A DNA stretch of 64,000 bases from UMGS1933 sp045593405 (GCA_045593405.1 JAZNWN010000004.1:26578-90577), one strand, 5' to 3'; numbered from the stretch's first letter, positions 17,072-26,657 are shown. Numbers and translations: made by a program. The notes: generated from the sequence alone by a model not told the origin.

Positions 17072-17470
17072 ATGAATAAAAGTTATAAAAATTTAGAGAT
17101 ATATAAAGGTTCATATAAATTATCGCTATATATTTATAAACTTACATCTAAATATCCTAAAGATGAATTATATGGTATTAGTTCTCAAATAAGAAGAGCA
17201 GCAGTATCAGTACTATTAAATATAGCAGAAGGTTATGGGAGGCTAAGTGAAGATGATTTTAAAAGATTTTTAAAGATTAGTTTAGGGTCTGTAAACGAAA
17301 CATCAACGCTAATAGAACTAAGTAAAGATTTGGGATATATAAATAGTAAAGAATATAATGAGTTAATTAAACAATATGATATTTTAGGAAGGAAGATATA
17401 TAGATTTATAGAAACAGTAAATTATAAGAAACCAAATTCAAAAAACAAAATACCAAACACATTATTATAA
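17072..17470 (+). CDS. Four-helix-bundle protein (S23 / rRNA intervening-sequence family)
   Basis: 132 residues. Motifs typical of the S23 ribosomal-protein-like family (TIGR02436) are LEIYKGSYKLSLYIYKL, SSQIRRAAVSVLLNIAEGYGR and FLKISLGSVNETSTLIEL. Members form four-helix-bundle pentamers and are often encoded in 23S rRNA intervening sequences or next to repeats. Here the gene splits grpE from dnaK and is flanked by inverted copies of a dispersed repeat; the right copy forms its last codons (NSKNKIPNT). It is likely an inserted unit. Function of the family is unresolved. Confidence 0.85.
   Translation: MNKSYKNLEIYKGSYKLSLYIYKLTSKYPKDELYGISSQIRRAAVSVLLNIAEGYGRLSEDDFKRFLKISLGSVNETSTLIELSKDLGYINSKEYNELIKQYDILGRKIYRFIETVNYKKPNSKNKIPNTLL
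17435..17461. repeat. Right copy of the dispersed repeat, inside the S23-like gene
   Basis: The 27 bases encoding NSKNKIPNT are identical to those at about 53471-53497 inside the pilin-like gene, where they encode the same residues. It is the inverted counterpart of 17021-17060. Confidence 0.75.
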
Positions 17471-17516
17471 CGTTATTAATTTTAATTTATATAAATTTTA
17501 AAGGAGGATGACAATT

Positions 17517-19349
17517 ATGTCAAAAATTATTGGTATCGATTTAGGTACAACAAATTCATGTGTAGCAGTTATGGAAGGTGGAGAACCAGTTGTTATTCCA
17601 AATCCAGAAGGAAATAGAACAACTCCATCAGTAGTTGCATTTTCAAAAAATGGTGAAAGATTAGTTGGACAAATTGCAAAACGTCAAGCAGTAACTAATC
17701 CAGATCACACAGTTATCTCAATAAAAAGAGATATGGGAACAAATAGAAAGGTAAAAATTGAAGAAGACGAATTTACACCACCAGAAATTTCAGCAATGAT
17801 TCTTCAAAAATTAAAATCTGATGCAGAAAATTATTTAGGACAAAAGGTTACAGAAGCTGTTATTACAGTTCCAGCATATTTCTCAGATGCACAAAGACAA
17901 GCAACAAAAGATGCAGGAAAAATAGCAGGGTTAAATGTATTAAGAATTATAAATGAGCCAACAGCAGCAGCACTTGCTTATGGTATGGATAAAGAAGATA
18001 AAGACCAAAAAATAATGGTATATGACTTAGGTGGAGGAACATTTGACGTTTCAATACTAGATATTGGAGATGGAGTATTCGAAGTTTTAGCAACAAGTGG
18101 TAACAACAAATTAGGTGGAGACGACTTTGATGAAAGAATTATGAAATATTTAGTAGATGAATTCAAAAAAGATCAAGGAATTGATTTAAGTGCAGATAAA
18201 ACAGCAATGCAAAGATTAAAAGAAGCTGCAGAAAAAGCTAAAATAGAATTATCTGGTGTAGGACAAACAAATATAAACCTACCATTTATTACAGCAGATA
18301 GTACTGGACCAAAACATTTAGACATAACATTAACTAGAGCGAAATTTGAAGAATTAATAAGAGACTTAGTTGAAGCAACAACAGGACCAGTAAATCAAGC
18401 ATTAAAAGATGCAAAAGTTACAGCATCTGAAATAGACCAAGTATTATTAGTTGGTGGTTCGACAAGAGTACCAGCTGTTCAAGAAGCTGTTAAAAAAATA
18501 ACTGGAAAAGAACCAAATAAAGGAATTAACCCAGATGAATGTGTTGCAATTGGTGCAGCAATTCAAGGTGGTGTTTTATCTGGAGATGTTAAAGATTTAG
18601 TATTGTTAGATGTAACACCATTATCATTAGGTATTGAAACTTATGGTGGAGTATTTACAAAATTAATTGAAAGAAACACAACAATACCAACAAAAAAATC
18701 ACAAGTATTCTCAACTGCAGCAGATGGTCAAACAAGTGTTGAAGTTCACGTACTTCAAGGAGAAAGAGAAATGGCTGCATATAATAAAACACTTGGTAGA
18801 TTCCAATTAACAGGAATACCAGCAGCTCCAAGAGGAGTGCCTCAAATAGAAGTTACTTTTGATATAGATGCAAACGGTATAGTTCATGTATCTGCAAAAG
18901 ACTTAGCAACAGGAAATGAACAAAATGTTTCAATTACAGCAAGTTCAAATCTTTCTGATGAAGATATAGACAGAGCTGTTAAAGATGCTGAAGCACATGC
19001 TGCTGAAGATAAAAAGAAAAAAGAAGAAGTTGAAGTTAAAAATAATGCTGAAAGCTTAGTGTACAGTAGTGAGAAAACATTGCAAGAACTAGGAGATAAA
19101 GTGAGTGGTGAAGAAAAAGCAAAAATAGAAGCAGAAATTGAAAATGTTAAAAAAGCTTTAGAAACAAACAACACTGACAGTATAAAAGAAGCAACAGAAA
19201 AATTAACAACAGTATTCTATCAAATGTCTGAACAACTATACAAACAAAATGCTGCAAATCAAGGCGCAGATGCTAATGCTGAAGGGCAAGCAGATGGAAA
19301 TGTGTATGATGCAGATTATAATGTAGAAGATGACAACAATAACCAATAA
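17517..19349 (+). CDS. dnaK: Chaperone DnaK (Hsp70)
   Basis: 610 residues. ATPase domain starts KIIGIDLGTTNSCVAVMEGG; nucleotide-binding motifs include VYDLGGGTFDVSIL and LLVGGSTRVPAVQ. The substrate-binding domain follows a conserved linker (DVKDLVLLDVTPLSLGIETYGG) and the C-terminal lid ends in an acidic tail. ATG 17517 follows AAAGGAGGATGACAATT. It works with GrpE and DnaJ. Codon use is optimised (AGA for Arg) and no CGG occurs, in keeping with high expression. Confidence 0.97.
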   Translation: MSKIIGIDLGTTNSCVAVMEGGEPVVIPNPEGNRTTPSVVAFSKNGERLVGQIAKRQAVTNPDHTVISIKRDMGTNRKVKIEEDEFTPPEISAMILQKLKSDAENYLGQKVTEAVITVPAYFSDAQRQATKDAGKIAGLNVLRIINEPTAAALAYGMDKEDKDQKIMVYDLGGGTFDVSILDIGDGVFEVLATSGNNKLGGDDFDERIMKYLVDEFKKDQGIDLSADKTAMQRLKEAAEKAKIELSGVGQTNINLPFITADSTGPKHLDITLTRAKFEELIRDLVEATTGPVNQALKDAKVTASEIDQVLLVGGSTRVPAVQEAVKKITGKEPNKGINPDECVAIGAAIQGGVLSGDVKDLVLLDVTPLSLGIETYGGVFTKLIERNTTIPTKKSQVFSTAADGQTSVEVHVLQGEREMAAYNKTLGRFQLTGIPAAPRGVPQIEVTFDIDANGIVHVSAKDLATGNEQNVSITASSNLSDEDIDRAVKDAEAHAAEDKKKKEEVEVKNNAESLVYSSEKTLQELGDKVSGEEKAKIEAEIENVKKALETNNTDSIKEATEKLTTVFYQMSEQLYKQNAANQGADANAEGQADGNVYDADYNVEDDNNNQ

Positions 19350-19350
19350 A

Positions 19351-19472
19351 AACGAATGAAAAACTTTGTCTAGCGTTGTTAAATTGAAACAAAAAATGCT
19401 CAACGTACCTATGTACGCCTCCGCTTTTTTGTTTCAATTTGCCTAGCTATACTCGTTTTTGCTTCGTTTTTT
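19351..19472. repeat. Long imperfect hairpin with GTACCTATGTAC loop, copy 1
   Basis: The arms AAATTGAAACAAAAAA and TTTTTTGTTTCAATTT, plus outer AACGAATGAAAAAC / GTTTTTGCTTCGTTTTTT, enclose CAACGTACCTATGTACGCC. A related structure follows pgk at 60605. The final T-run could terminate dnaK transcription. Confidence 0.7.
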
Positions 19473-19556
19473 AATCCACTATTTATTAGAGAAATATTTT
19501 AATATGTTTTTTTAATAAATGGTGAATTAAAAAAAATATTATTTTAGGAAATACAG

Positions 19557-19703
19557 TAGCCAAACGCAGGGGCTTTATATATTTTAAATGCGAACTGCCT
19601 CGGGGGGCCGCCGTGGGCTGTTAAAGGCGTTAGCCTTGTTACAGCACCGGTGGAAAGCAGTGAGCAAATAAAATATATAAACCCCGACGAGATTTGGCGG
19701 ACT
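19557..19703. mobile_element. ~150-bp palindromic MITE-like element upstream of dnaJ
   Basis: Starts TAGCCAAACGCAGGGGC and ends CCCCGACGAGATTTGGCGGA, imperfect inverted termini with TTATATATTTT-type tracts inside each end. Its centre differs from the other copies (GC-rich, with GCCGCCGTGGGCTG). It has no coding capacity. It ends three bases before the dnaJ ribosome-binding site. Confidence 0.7.
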
Positions 19704-19716
19704 ATAGGAGGAACAT

Positions 19717-20877
19717 ATGGCACAAAAAAGAGATTACTATGAAGTACTTGGAGTTGCAAAAACAGCAACAGATGATGAACTAAAAAAAGCATATAGAAAA
19801 CTTGCAAAAAAATGGCATCCAGATGCAAATGCAGAGAATAAAAAAGAAGCAGAAGAAAAATTTAAAGAAATTTCTGAAGCATATGAAACACTTTCAAATC
19901 CACAAAAAAGAAGAATGTATGACCAATTTGGTCACGAAGGACCTCAAGGATTTGGTGGAGCTGGAAATGGCGGATATTATTCATACTCTACATCTGGATT
20001 TGAAGGATTTGATGGTTTTGGAGATTTTGGAGATATTTTTTCTTCTATATTTGGTGGAGGAGCAGGATTTGGAGGAAGGACATCAAGTGCAAGAACTAAA
20101 AATGGCCCAAGAAAAGGTAGAGATTTAAAATATAGTATAGATGTGACATTTGAAGAAGCTTATAAAGGGGTAAAAAAAGAAACAACAATAGCTAGAGAAG
20201 AAGAATGCCCAACATGCCATGGAAGTAAAGCAAAACCAGGAACAAAAGCGACAACTTGTAAAATGTGTAATGGTAATGGAGTAATAACACAAAGTGTAAG
20301 AACGATTCTTGGACAGATGCAAACAACAAAAACATGTCCTACATGTGGTGGAGAAGGCACAATAATTGAAGAAAAATGTACAGAATGTAAAGGTAGAGGA
20401 AAAATAAGAAAAGCTGTAAAAATAACAGTAGATATACCAGAAGGAATTGCAAATGGGCAAGCGGTGGTATTAAGAGGAGAAGGAGAACCAGGAATAAATG
20501 GAGGGCCTAGAGGAGACTTATATATTACTGTAACAGTAAGAAACCACAAAATATTTACAAGACAGGGAGAGAATGTACACTGTGAAATACCAATTACTTA
20601 TACACAGGCCACGTTAGGAGCAGAACTAGAAATACCAATGGTAGATGGAACAGTAGAAAAGTATAGAATTCCAGAAGGAACAGCATCAGGGACTAAATTT
20701 ACAATAAGAAATAGAGGTTTTAAAGCAGTAAATGGAAGTTGGAGAGGAGACTTTGTATTTTCAGTAACAGTACAAATTCCAAAGAAACTAACAACAGAAC
20801 AAAGAGAGTTATTATTAAAACTTGCAAAAACTATGAATGAACAACCTCCAGTAAAGAAAAGAGGAATATTTGGATAA
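19717..20877 (+). CDS. dnaJ: Chaperone DnaJ (Hsp40)
   Basis: 386 residues. The J domain has the HPD motif (KKWHPDANAENK), followed by a Gly/Phe-rich region (GFEGFDGFGDFGDIFSS) and four CxxCxGxG zinc repeats (CPTCHGS, CKMCNGNG, CPTCGGEG, CTECKGRG). C-terminal substrate-binding domains follow. It stimulates DnaK ATPase. TATAGGAGGAACAT precedes the ATG. It is separated from dnaK by 367 bases of hairpin and MITE-like DNA, so it may have its own promoter or depend on read-through. Confidence 0.97.
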   Translation: MAQKRDYYEVLGVAKTATDDELKKAYRKLAKKWHPDANAENKKEAEEKFKEISEAYETLSNPQKRRMYDQFGHEGPQGFGGAGNGGYYSYSTSGFEGFDGFGDFGDIFSSIFGGGAGFGGRTSSARTKNGPRKGRDLKYSIDVTFEEAYKGVKKETTIAREEECPTCHGSKAKPGTKATTCKMCNGNGVITQSVRTILGQMQTTKTCPTCGGEGTIIEEKCTECKGRGKIRKAVKITVDIPEGIANGQAVVLRGEGEPGINGGPRGDLYITVTVRNHKIFTRQGENVHCEIPITYTQATLGAELEIPMVDGTVEKYRIPEGTASGTKFTIRNRGFKAVNGSWRGDFVFSVTVQIPKKLTTEQRELLLKLAKTMNEQPPVKKRGIFG

Positions 20878-20880
20878 AAA

Positions 20881-20906
20881 AAGGGCAAGGAAATATCCTT
20901 GCCCTT
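20881..20906. terminator. Terminator between dnaJ and the convergent small gene
   Basis: AAGGGCAAGG / CCTTGCCCTT stem with an AAATAT loop, 3 bases past the dnaJ stop. T-run is short. Confidence 0.7.
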
Positions 20907-20913
20907 CGGCTTA

Positions 20914-21111
20914 TTATTTGGCTTGTTGACCATGATATTTGCGATGTTTAGACATACTGCTTTGAGCAGCAGAGACACCTAATTTCTCACTTTTTTTATC
21001 AGTGGGAAGTATAGTGCCAGACTGTGCAAGAGGATGAGTAGGAACTCCAGCATCTTTTTTTCTTTTGAAAAGAGCTACTCCAACAATAGAACGTCTAGTC
21101 TTCTTAGCCAA
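20914..21111 (-). CDS. Hypothetical basic 65-residue protein
   Basis: Begins MAKKTRRSIVGVALFKRKKD from a TTG at 21111, with a near-perfect AAGGAGGTG ribosome-binding site seven bases before it; that site is the main support for the gene. The protein is Lys/Arg/Ser-rich, without hydrophobic segment, and ends KHRKYHGQQAK. I recognise no family; a small nucleic-acid-binding or spore protein would fit the composition, but this is a guess. It is convergent to dnaJ. Confidence 0.6.
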   Translation of the reverse strand: MAKKTRRSIVGVALFKRKKDAGVPTHPLAQSGTILPTDKKSEKLGVSAAQSSMSKHRKYHGQQAK

Positions 21112-21312
21112 AATAATTCACCTCCTTAAGAAAAATCATATAAAATTATAACATACTAAATAATAAAAATAAAGATTAAAGACATATAATATTATGATTA
21201 TAATGAAGTAAAACTAATATTATATAAATTTTGACAAAAAATTAAAAATCTGTTTACTTTTTTAAAATTATTATATAAAATATATAAAGAAATATAACAA
21301 AGGAGAACCAAG

Positions 21313-22593
21313 ATGAAAATTTTAATGTTGACATGGGAATATCCACCTAGAATAGTAGGAGGAATTGCTAGAGTAGTGCATGATTTATCAAAAAGATTAA
21401 TAAAAGATGGACACGATGTATATGTGGTTACATACAAAGAAGGAAATGTACCATATTATGAAAATGATAAAGGAGTTCATGTGTTTAGAGTAGATAATTA
21501 CATGATAAACCCAAACAATTTCATAGATTGGACAATGCAACTTAATTTTAATATGATTTCAAAAGCTACAGAAATAATAAATAAAGAAGGAAAATTCGAT
21601 GTAATACATGCACATGATTGGCTTGTAGCATATGCGGCAAAAACATTAAAAGATTCTTTTGGAATACCATTAGTTTCAACAATACATGCTACAGAAGCAG
21701 GAAGAAATAGCGGAATACATAACTCAGACCAAAAATATGTAAATGATACAGAATGGATGTTAACATATGAATCATCAGAAGTAATAGTAAATAGTAAATT
21801 CATGAAAAATGATTTACAAAGATTATTTGGACTTCCATTTGAAAAAATAAATGTAGTACCAAACGGAATTAATACAACAGTATATAATGGACTAGAAAGA
21901 GATTATGATTTTAGAAGAAAATATGCCATGGATAATGAAAAAATAATATTATTTATGGGAAGACTAGTATATGAAAAAGGAGTTCAACATTTAATTTCTG
22001 CAATGCCTAAAATATTAGAAGGATATCATGATGCAAAACTTATAATTGCAGGAAAAGGTGGAATGACAGAAGAGTTAAAAGCACAAGTGGAAGCAATGGG
22101 ATTAGGAGATAAAGTATATTTTACAGGATACCTAAATGCAAAACAAGTTTCAAAAATGTATAAATGTGCAGATATATCTGTTTTTCCAAGTACATATGAA
22201 CCATTTGGAATAGTGGCTTTAGAGGCAATGCTTGCAGGAATTCCAACTGTTGTTTCAGATGTAGGAGGATTAAATGAAATTATAGAACATAAAATAGATG
22301 GAATGAAAAGTTATGCTGGAAATCCAAACTCACTTGCAGATTCAATTCTAGAATTATTGTTAAATCCAGAACTTTGTAGTAAAGTAACAAAAAAAGCAAA
22401 ACAAAAAGTAAAAAATGAATATAACTGGGCAAAAATAGCTCAAGACACATATTTCACATATGAAAAAGCAATATGTAAAACAATGGCAGAAAAACAAAAG
22501 GAACAACTAATTCAAGAAAAAGCCAAAAAAGCAAAAAAAGATAGTGAAATATCAAATTTATTAACATTTAAAAAACGTCAAGTATTTGCATAA
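21313..22593 (+). CDS. GT4-family glycosyltransferase (glycogen-synthase-like)
   Basis: 426 residues with a GT-B fold. N-terminal MLTWEYPPRIVGGIARVVHDL carries the donor-loop glycines; VIHAHDWLVAY and NGINTTVYNG are typical of the GT4/GT5 group; the C-terminal EPFGIVALEAMLAGIPTVVSDVGGL holds the E-x7-E nucleotide-sugar motif. WEYPP starts are common in GT4 alpha-glucan enzymes that work with glycogen phosphorylase, and a glgP lies at 33628. Acceptor is not certain. The C-terminal 40 residues are a Lys-rich helix beyond the fold. Confidence 0.85.
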   Translation: MKILMLTWEYPPRIVGGIARVVHDLSKRLIKDGHDVYVVTYKEGNVPYYENDKGVHVFRVDNYMINPNNFIDWTMQLNFNMISKATEIINKEGKFDVIHAHDWLVAYAAKTLKDSFGIPLVSTIHATEAGRNSGIHNSDQKYVNDTEWMLTYESSEVIVNSKFMKNDLQRLFGLPFEKINVVPNGINTTVYNGLERDYDFRRKYAMDNEKIILFMGRLVYEKGVQHLISAMPKILEGYHDAKLIIAGKGGMTEELKAQVEAMGLGDKVYFTGYLNAKQVSKMYKCADISVFPSTYEPFGIVALEAMLAGIPTVVSDVGGLNEIIEHKIDGMKSYAGNPNSLADSILELLLNPELCSKVTKKAKQKVKNEYNWAKIAQDTYFTYEKAICKTMAEKQKEQLIQEKAKKAKKDSEISNLLTFKKRQVFA

Positions 22594-22612
22594 AGAAATT
22601 GGATTAGAAAAA

Positions 22613-22667
22613 TGTAGGGGCAGGGTTCCACCCCTGCCTAGGGCGGACGTGGAAGTCCGCCCCTACA
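22613..22667. repeat. GTAGGGGC palindromic repeat, copy 2
   Basis: Same bipartite hairpin as at 13963 (CAGGGTTCCACCCCTG then GGGCGGAC...GTCCGCCC), bounded by TGTAGGGG and CCCCTACA. Confidence 0.85.
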
Positions 22668-22702
22668 AATATTAAGTAGAAATATTTTAGGAGGACAAGT
22701 AC

Positions 22703-23035
22703 ATGTACGTATATGACCAAGCAAATAATCTTGCAAAATCAATAAAAGAAAGTAAAGAATATTTGGAATATAAAAAGGCTAAAGAAGACTTAAATAGTAA
22801 TCCAGAAATGAAAAACAAAATAGAAGAGTTTGAAAAAATAAGATATGAAGTACAAGTAATGGCATTTCAAGGAGAAAAACAAGATGAGGAAAAACAAAAA
22901 AAACTGCAACAAATGTATCAAATATTAATGCAAGATTCAAAAATAAAAGAATTTTTCGATATAGAAGTTAGATTTAATATAATGTTAGCAGATGTAAATA
23001 AAATCATAAGTGAATCTGTAAAAGATTTATTATAA
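22703..23035 (+). CDS. ylbF: YlbF/YmcA family regulator
   Basis: A 110-residue all-helical protein (DUF964). The pattern AKSIKESKEYLEYKKAKEDL then a long amphipathic helix up to LADVNKIISESVKDLL fits YlbF/YmcA proteins, which in Bacillus form a complex with YaaT that controls RNase Y activity and affects competence, biofilm and sporulation. RBS GGAGG lies 13 bases upstream. Assignment between YlbF and YmcA is not resolved. Confidence 0.8.
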   Translation: MYVYDQANNLAKSIKESKEYLEYKKAKEDLNSNPEMKNKIEEFEKIRYEVQVMAFQGEKQDEEKQKKLQQMYQILMQDSKIKEFFDIEVRFNIMLADVNKIISESVKDLL

Positions 23036-23057
23036 ATAAAACAAAGGAGAAAATTAT

Positions 23058-23672
23058 ATGGAAAATGCAACAAAAGCATTATTAATAGCAGCTTCAATTT
23101 TAATTGTAATTGTTTTAATTGCGGTAGGAGTATTATTAATAAAAAATGTATCTGGCACAAGTGATGATGCTCAAAAGGTGGGAAATTCAATATCTATATC
23201 AACAGGGCATGCTACAAGTGATGCACTAGGAAGTATTAAAGGAACAATAATATCTAAGAAAAAATTTAATAGTTTTGTGGATGATATTGTTAACGGAAAA
23301 TATTCAACTACACAACAAATATTTGATATGATTAAAAATGAACAGAATGTAAAGTTAAGTAATCAAATTGAATTAATAGGATATTATTGCACAGCTATTG
23401 GAAGAACTATGAATGCAGATGTATTTAATGGTACTGATAGCGAAGTTATTGGAAGAACGCCTGATTTGTTAGAAGATGGTAGAATAGGTGTAGTGGATGA
23501 TCCAGCAAGTACAAGTTCAGTTAAAAATCATTTAAAACAAGTATATATAGATTTAAAAGGAGCAGATGCTAATTTAAATCTTGTAAAGATAGCTTATAGA
23601 TTATATTTAGGATATGATGAATGGGGATATGTAAATAAAGCAGTTTACTTTGGCTATTTAGAAAATAAATAA
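23058..23672 (+). CDS. Membrane-anchored protein, first of a tandem pair
   Basis: 204 residues. The first 30 residues (ENATKALLIAASILIVIVLI onward) form an uncleaved or pilin-like hydrophobic helix; the rest is predicted extracellular and polar. It is a paralog of the next gene: N-terminal ~75 residues nearly identical (GNSISI, SDALGSIKGTIISKKKFNSF), divergent middle, and a shared C-terminal EWGYVNKAVYF. No family recognised; the head resembles class III (pilin-like) signals. 18 bases separate the two genes. Confidence 0.7.
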   Translation: MENATKALLIAASILIVIVLIAVGVLLIKNVSGTSDDAQKVGNSISISTGHATSDALGSIKGTIISKKKFNSFVDDIVNGKYSTTQQIFDMIKNEQNVKLSNQIELIGYYCTAIGRTMNADVFNGTDSEVIGRTPDLLEDGRIGVVDDPASTSSVKNHLKQVYIDLKGADANLNLVKIAYRLYLGYDEWGYVNKAVYFGYLENK

Positions 23673-23690
23673 GACAAAGGAGAAGATAAT

Positions 23691-24293
23691 ATGGAAAATG
23701 CAACAAAAGCATTATTAATAGCAGCTTCAATTTTAATTGTAATAGTTTTAATTGCAGTAGGAGTATTATTAATAAAAAATACATCTAGTACAAATGAAGA
23801 TGCTAAAAAAGTAGGAAATTCAATATCTATAGCATCAGGAAATGCAGCAAGTGATGCACTAGGAAGCATTAAAGGCACAATAATATCTAAGAAAAAATTT
23901 AATAGTTTTTTTACTGATATGCAAAATAAAGGTATAAGACAAGTATTAAACAATGAACAAGATGTAGAGTTATGTAATCAAATTGAAGTAATAGGATATT
24001 ATTGCAAAACTATGGGAAAAACTATAATTGAAGATACGTTAAATGGTAGTAGTGATAGTGAAGCTATTAATAAACTGGCAGATTTATATAAAACTGGAAG
24101 GATAGGTTTAGTACCATATCCAACAGTTATAGGTTCACTTGAACAAATGACAAACACAGTTGTAAATAAAGCCAAGATAGAGAGTAATTCTAATTTTATA
24201 AGGTATAGAATATACACTAGATTTTATTTTGAATATGATGAATGGGGATATGTAAATAAGGCAGTTTATGTTGTTTATATGGAGAGGTTTTAA
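23691..24293 (+). CDS. Membrane-anchored protein, second of a tandem pair
   Basis: 200 residues. DNA of the first ~90 bases is almost identical to that of the preceding gene, pointing to recent duplication or gene conversion, while the central region has diverged (several length changes). The C-terminal DEWGYVNKAVY motif is retained. Single N-terminal hydrophobic helix, extracellular remainder. Function unknown. A strong terminator follows. Confidence 0.7.
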   Translation: MENATKALLIAASILIVIVLIAVGVLLIKNTSSTNEDAKKVGNSISIASGNAASDALGSIKGTIISKKKFNSFFTDMQNKGIRQVLNNEQDVELCNQIEVIGYYCKTMGKTIIEDTLNGSSDSEAINKLADLYKTGRIGLVPYPTVIGSLEQMTNTVVNKAKIESNSNFIRYRIYTRFYFEYDEWGYVNKAVYVVYMERF

Positions 24294-24337
24294 AGAAACC
24301 AAAGTAGCTATAAATACTACTTTGGTTTCTTTCTTTT
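24292..24337 (+). terminator. Terminator of the tandem membrane-protein pair
   Basis: A 16-base-pair stem (AAAGAAACCAAAGTAG / CTACTTTGGTTTCTTT) followed by CTTTT; it begins at the stop codon. Confidence 0.88.
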
Positions 24338-24408
24338 AAAAATAATTTTATATAAATATTTTCATATATAATAAAAAATGATATAATAACTTTCATAGGG
24401 AGAAAAAG

Positions 24409-26629
24409 ATGGTAGCAGAAGTTATAATAAATACTGTGGCAAAAGAATTAAATAGAAGTTTTGATTATATAATTCCCAAGAATTTAATTTCAGAAATTAA
24501 AATTGGGAGCAGAGTTTTTGCGCCATTTGGAAGACAAAAAATAGAAGAAGGTTTTGTAATAAATATAAAAGCAACCTCAGAATTTGCAAATAAAGAAATA
24601 ATAAAAATAGAGGACAATTTATTAAACGAAGAAAATATAGTTTTAGCAAAACTTATGGCCAGAAGATATTTTTGTAATATATCTGATTGTATAAAATTAA
24701 TGTTACCACCAGGAGCTGGAAGTAAAAATTTTGAAGGAAGAGTAAAAGATAAAACAGCTAATTTTGTTTATTTTAAAAAAGATATTAATGAAATAGAATT
24801 CTTAATAGAAAACGAAAAAATAAAAAGTGAAAAACAAAAAAGGGTTTTGAACTTCTTAAGCGAAAATGAAGGAATACATATTGCAGATTTAGAGATAATT
24901 ACAGACACAAGTCGTGCAATAATAAAAACTTTAGAAAAAAATGGTTATTTAGAAATAGTCGAGCAAAAGGTGGAAAGAAATCCATTTGCTAATAGAAAAA
25001 TAAAAAGAGATAAGAAATTAAATTTAAATACTGAGCAACAAGAAGCTTTTGATAAAATTAAAGATAGTAAATTTAAAGAGTTTTTAATATATGGTGTAAC
25101 TGGCTCACGGAAAAACCGAAATTTATTTACAATTAATAGAACATATATTAAATAAGCAAAAAACAGCAATTGTATTGGTTCCAGAAATATCTTTAACACC
25201 ACAAATGGTAGATAGATTTTTAGCAAGATTTGGGGAAGTAATTGCAGTTTTACATAGTAAATTATCAATTGGAGAAAGATATGATGAATGGCAGAAAATA
25301 AAATCACGGAAAAGCAAAGATAGTAATTGGTGCAAGGTCTGCGATTTTTGCGCCAATAGAAAACTTAGGAATAATTATAATAGATGAAGAGCATGACTCA
25401 TCATACCAATCAGATATGCCACCTAAATTTAATGCAAAAGACATTGCAAAATATATGGCAAAGCAAAAAGACATACCAGTAGTTCTAGGAAGTGCCACAC
25501 CAGATATAAATACTTTTTACAAAGCAAATGATAAAAAAATAGAGTTAATAAAATTGACTAAAAGAGCAAATACTTCGAATTTGCCAAAAATAGAAGTAGT
25601 AGATTTAAGAAAAGAACTTGCAAATGGGAATAGGTCGATTTTAAGTACAAGCTTGCATGATGCTATAGAGCAAAACTTAAAAGAAAGAAGACAAACAATC
25701 TTATTTTTAAATAGAAGAGGATTTTCAACTTTTGTTATGTGTAGAGATTGTGGATACACAGCAAAATGTAAGAGATGTAATATAAGTTTAACATATCATA
25801 ACAAAGAAAATAAATTAAAATGTCATTATTGTGGATATGAAATTGACAATATAAAAATATGTCCTTCTTGTGGAAGTAAAAAAGTAAAATATTTTGGTAC
25901 AGGAACTCAAAAACTAGAAGATGTTATAAACAAAGAATTCCCAAATGCAACAACGATAAGAATGGATATAGATACAGTAAGTAAAAAGAATTCGCATGAG
26001 GAAATACTAAACAAATTTAAAAATGAAAATATAGATATTTTAATTGGAACACAAATGGTAACTAAGGGACATCATTTTCCAAATGTAACATTAGTTGGAG
26101 TAATTACAGCAGATGGAAGTTTAAATAATGGAGATTATAGAGCAAATGAGAGAACTTTTGATTTGTTAGTACAAGTAGCACGGAAGAGCAGGAAGAGGAA
26201 ATTTACCAGGAAAAGTAATAATACAAACTTATTCTCCAGAAAATTTCTGTATAGAATGTAGTAAAAAACAAAACTATGATGAGTTTTATGAAACAGAAAT
26301 ACTACTTAGAAAACAATTGAAATATCCACCATTTTGCGATATAATAATGTTTGCAATAAATTCATCAGATAAAGAAGAAGTTCGGAAGAGCTTCAGAAAA
26401 ATTATATAAAATACTAGAGAAATATAATAATGGAGCTATGAATATTTTTAAGCCAGTACCAGCTCCAATAGACAAAATAAAAAATAGATATAGATGGAGA
26501 ATAATAGTAAAATGCAATTTAAATAATAATGTAATAGATATTATCAATAAATCACTAGAAGAATATTATAAATGTAAGTTTAAGAAAACAAAAATTTCAA
26601 TTAATACTAATCCAAATAATATGAGTTAA
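24409..26629 (+). CDS. priA: Primosomal helicase PriA, four +1 recoding sites
   Basis: With four shifts the frame gives 738 residues spanning the whole PriA fold, the helicase that restarts stalled replication forks. N-terminal 3'-DNA-binding domain (INTVAKELNRSFDYIIP), Walker A GVTGSGKTEIYL with a shift inside it, DEEHDSSYQ (motif II), GSATPDINTFY (III), the zinc-binding cysteines CRDCGYTAKCKRCN and CHYCGYEIDNIKICPSC, and motif VI QVAGRAGRGNLPG, again with a shift inside. Sites: 25108, 25307, 26181, 26383. Start ATG 24409 after AGGGAGAAAAAG. Fifth-domain C-terminus is complete. Followed by def and fmt, the usual order. Confidence 0.92.
25108..25110 (+). other. +1 recoding site 1 of priA (TCA CGG A)
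   Basis: The skipped C precedes the GGA for the last Gly of Walker A (GSGKT). Without the shift no ATP-binding site is made. Confidence 0.93.
25307..25309 (+). other. +1 recoding site 2 of priA (TCA CGG A)
   Basis: Restores KIKSGKAKIVIGARSAIFAP, motif Ia region of PriA. Confidence 0.93.
26181..26183 (+). other. +1 recoding site 3 of priA (GCA CGG A)
   Basis: Restores VQVAGRAGRGNLPGKVIIQ, helicase motif VI; the recoded Gly is the first of AGRAGRG. Confidence 0.93.
26383..26385 (+). other. +1 recoding site 4 of priA (GTT CGG A)
   Basis: Restores EVGRASEKLYKILEKYNNG, leading into the C-terminal domain that ends at TAA 26627-26629. Confidence 0.9.
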
Positions 26630-26657
26630 TGTTGTAATTTGAAATATAAAAATAAAA

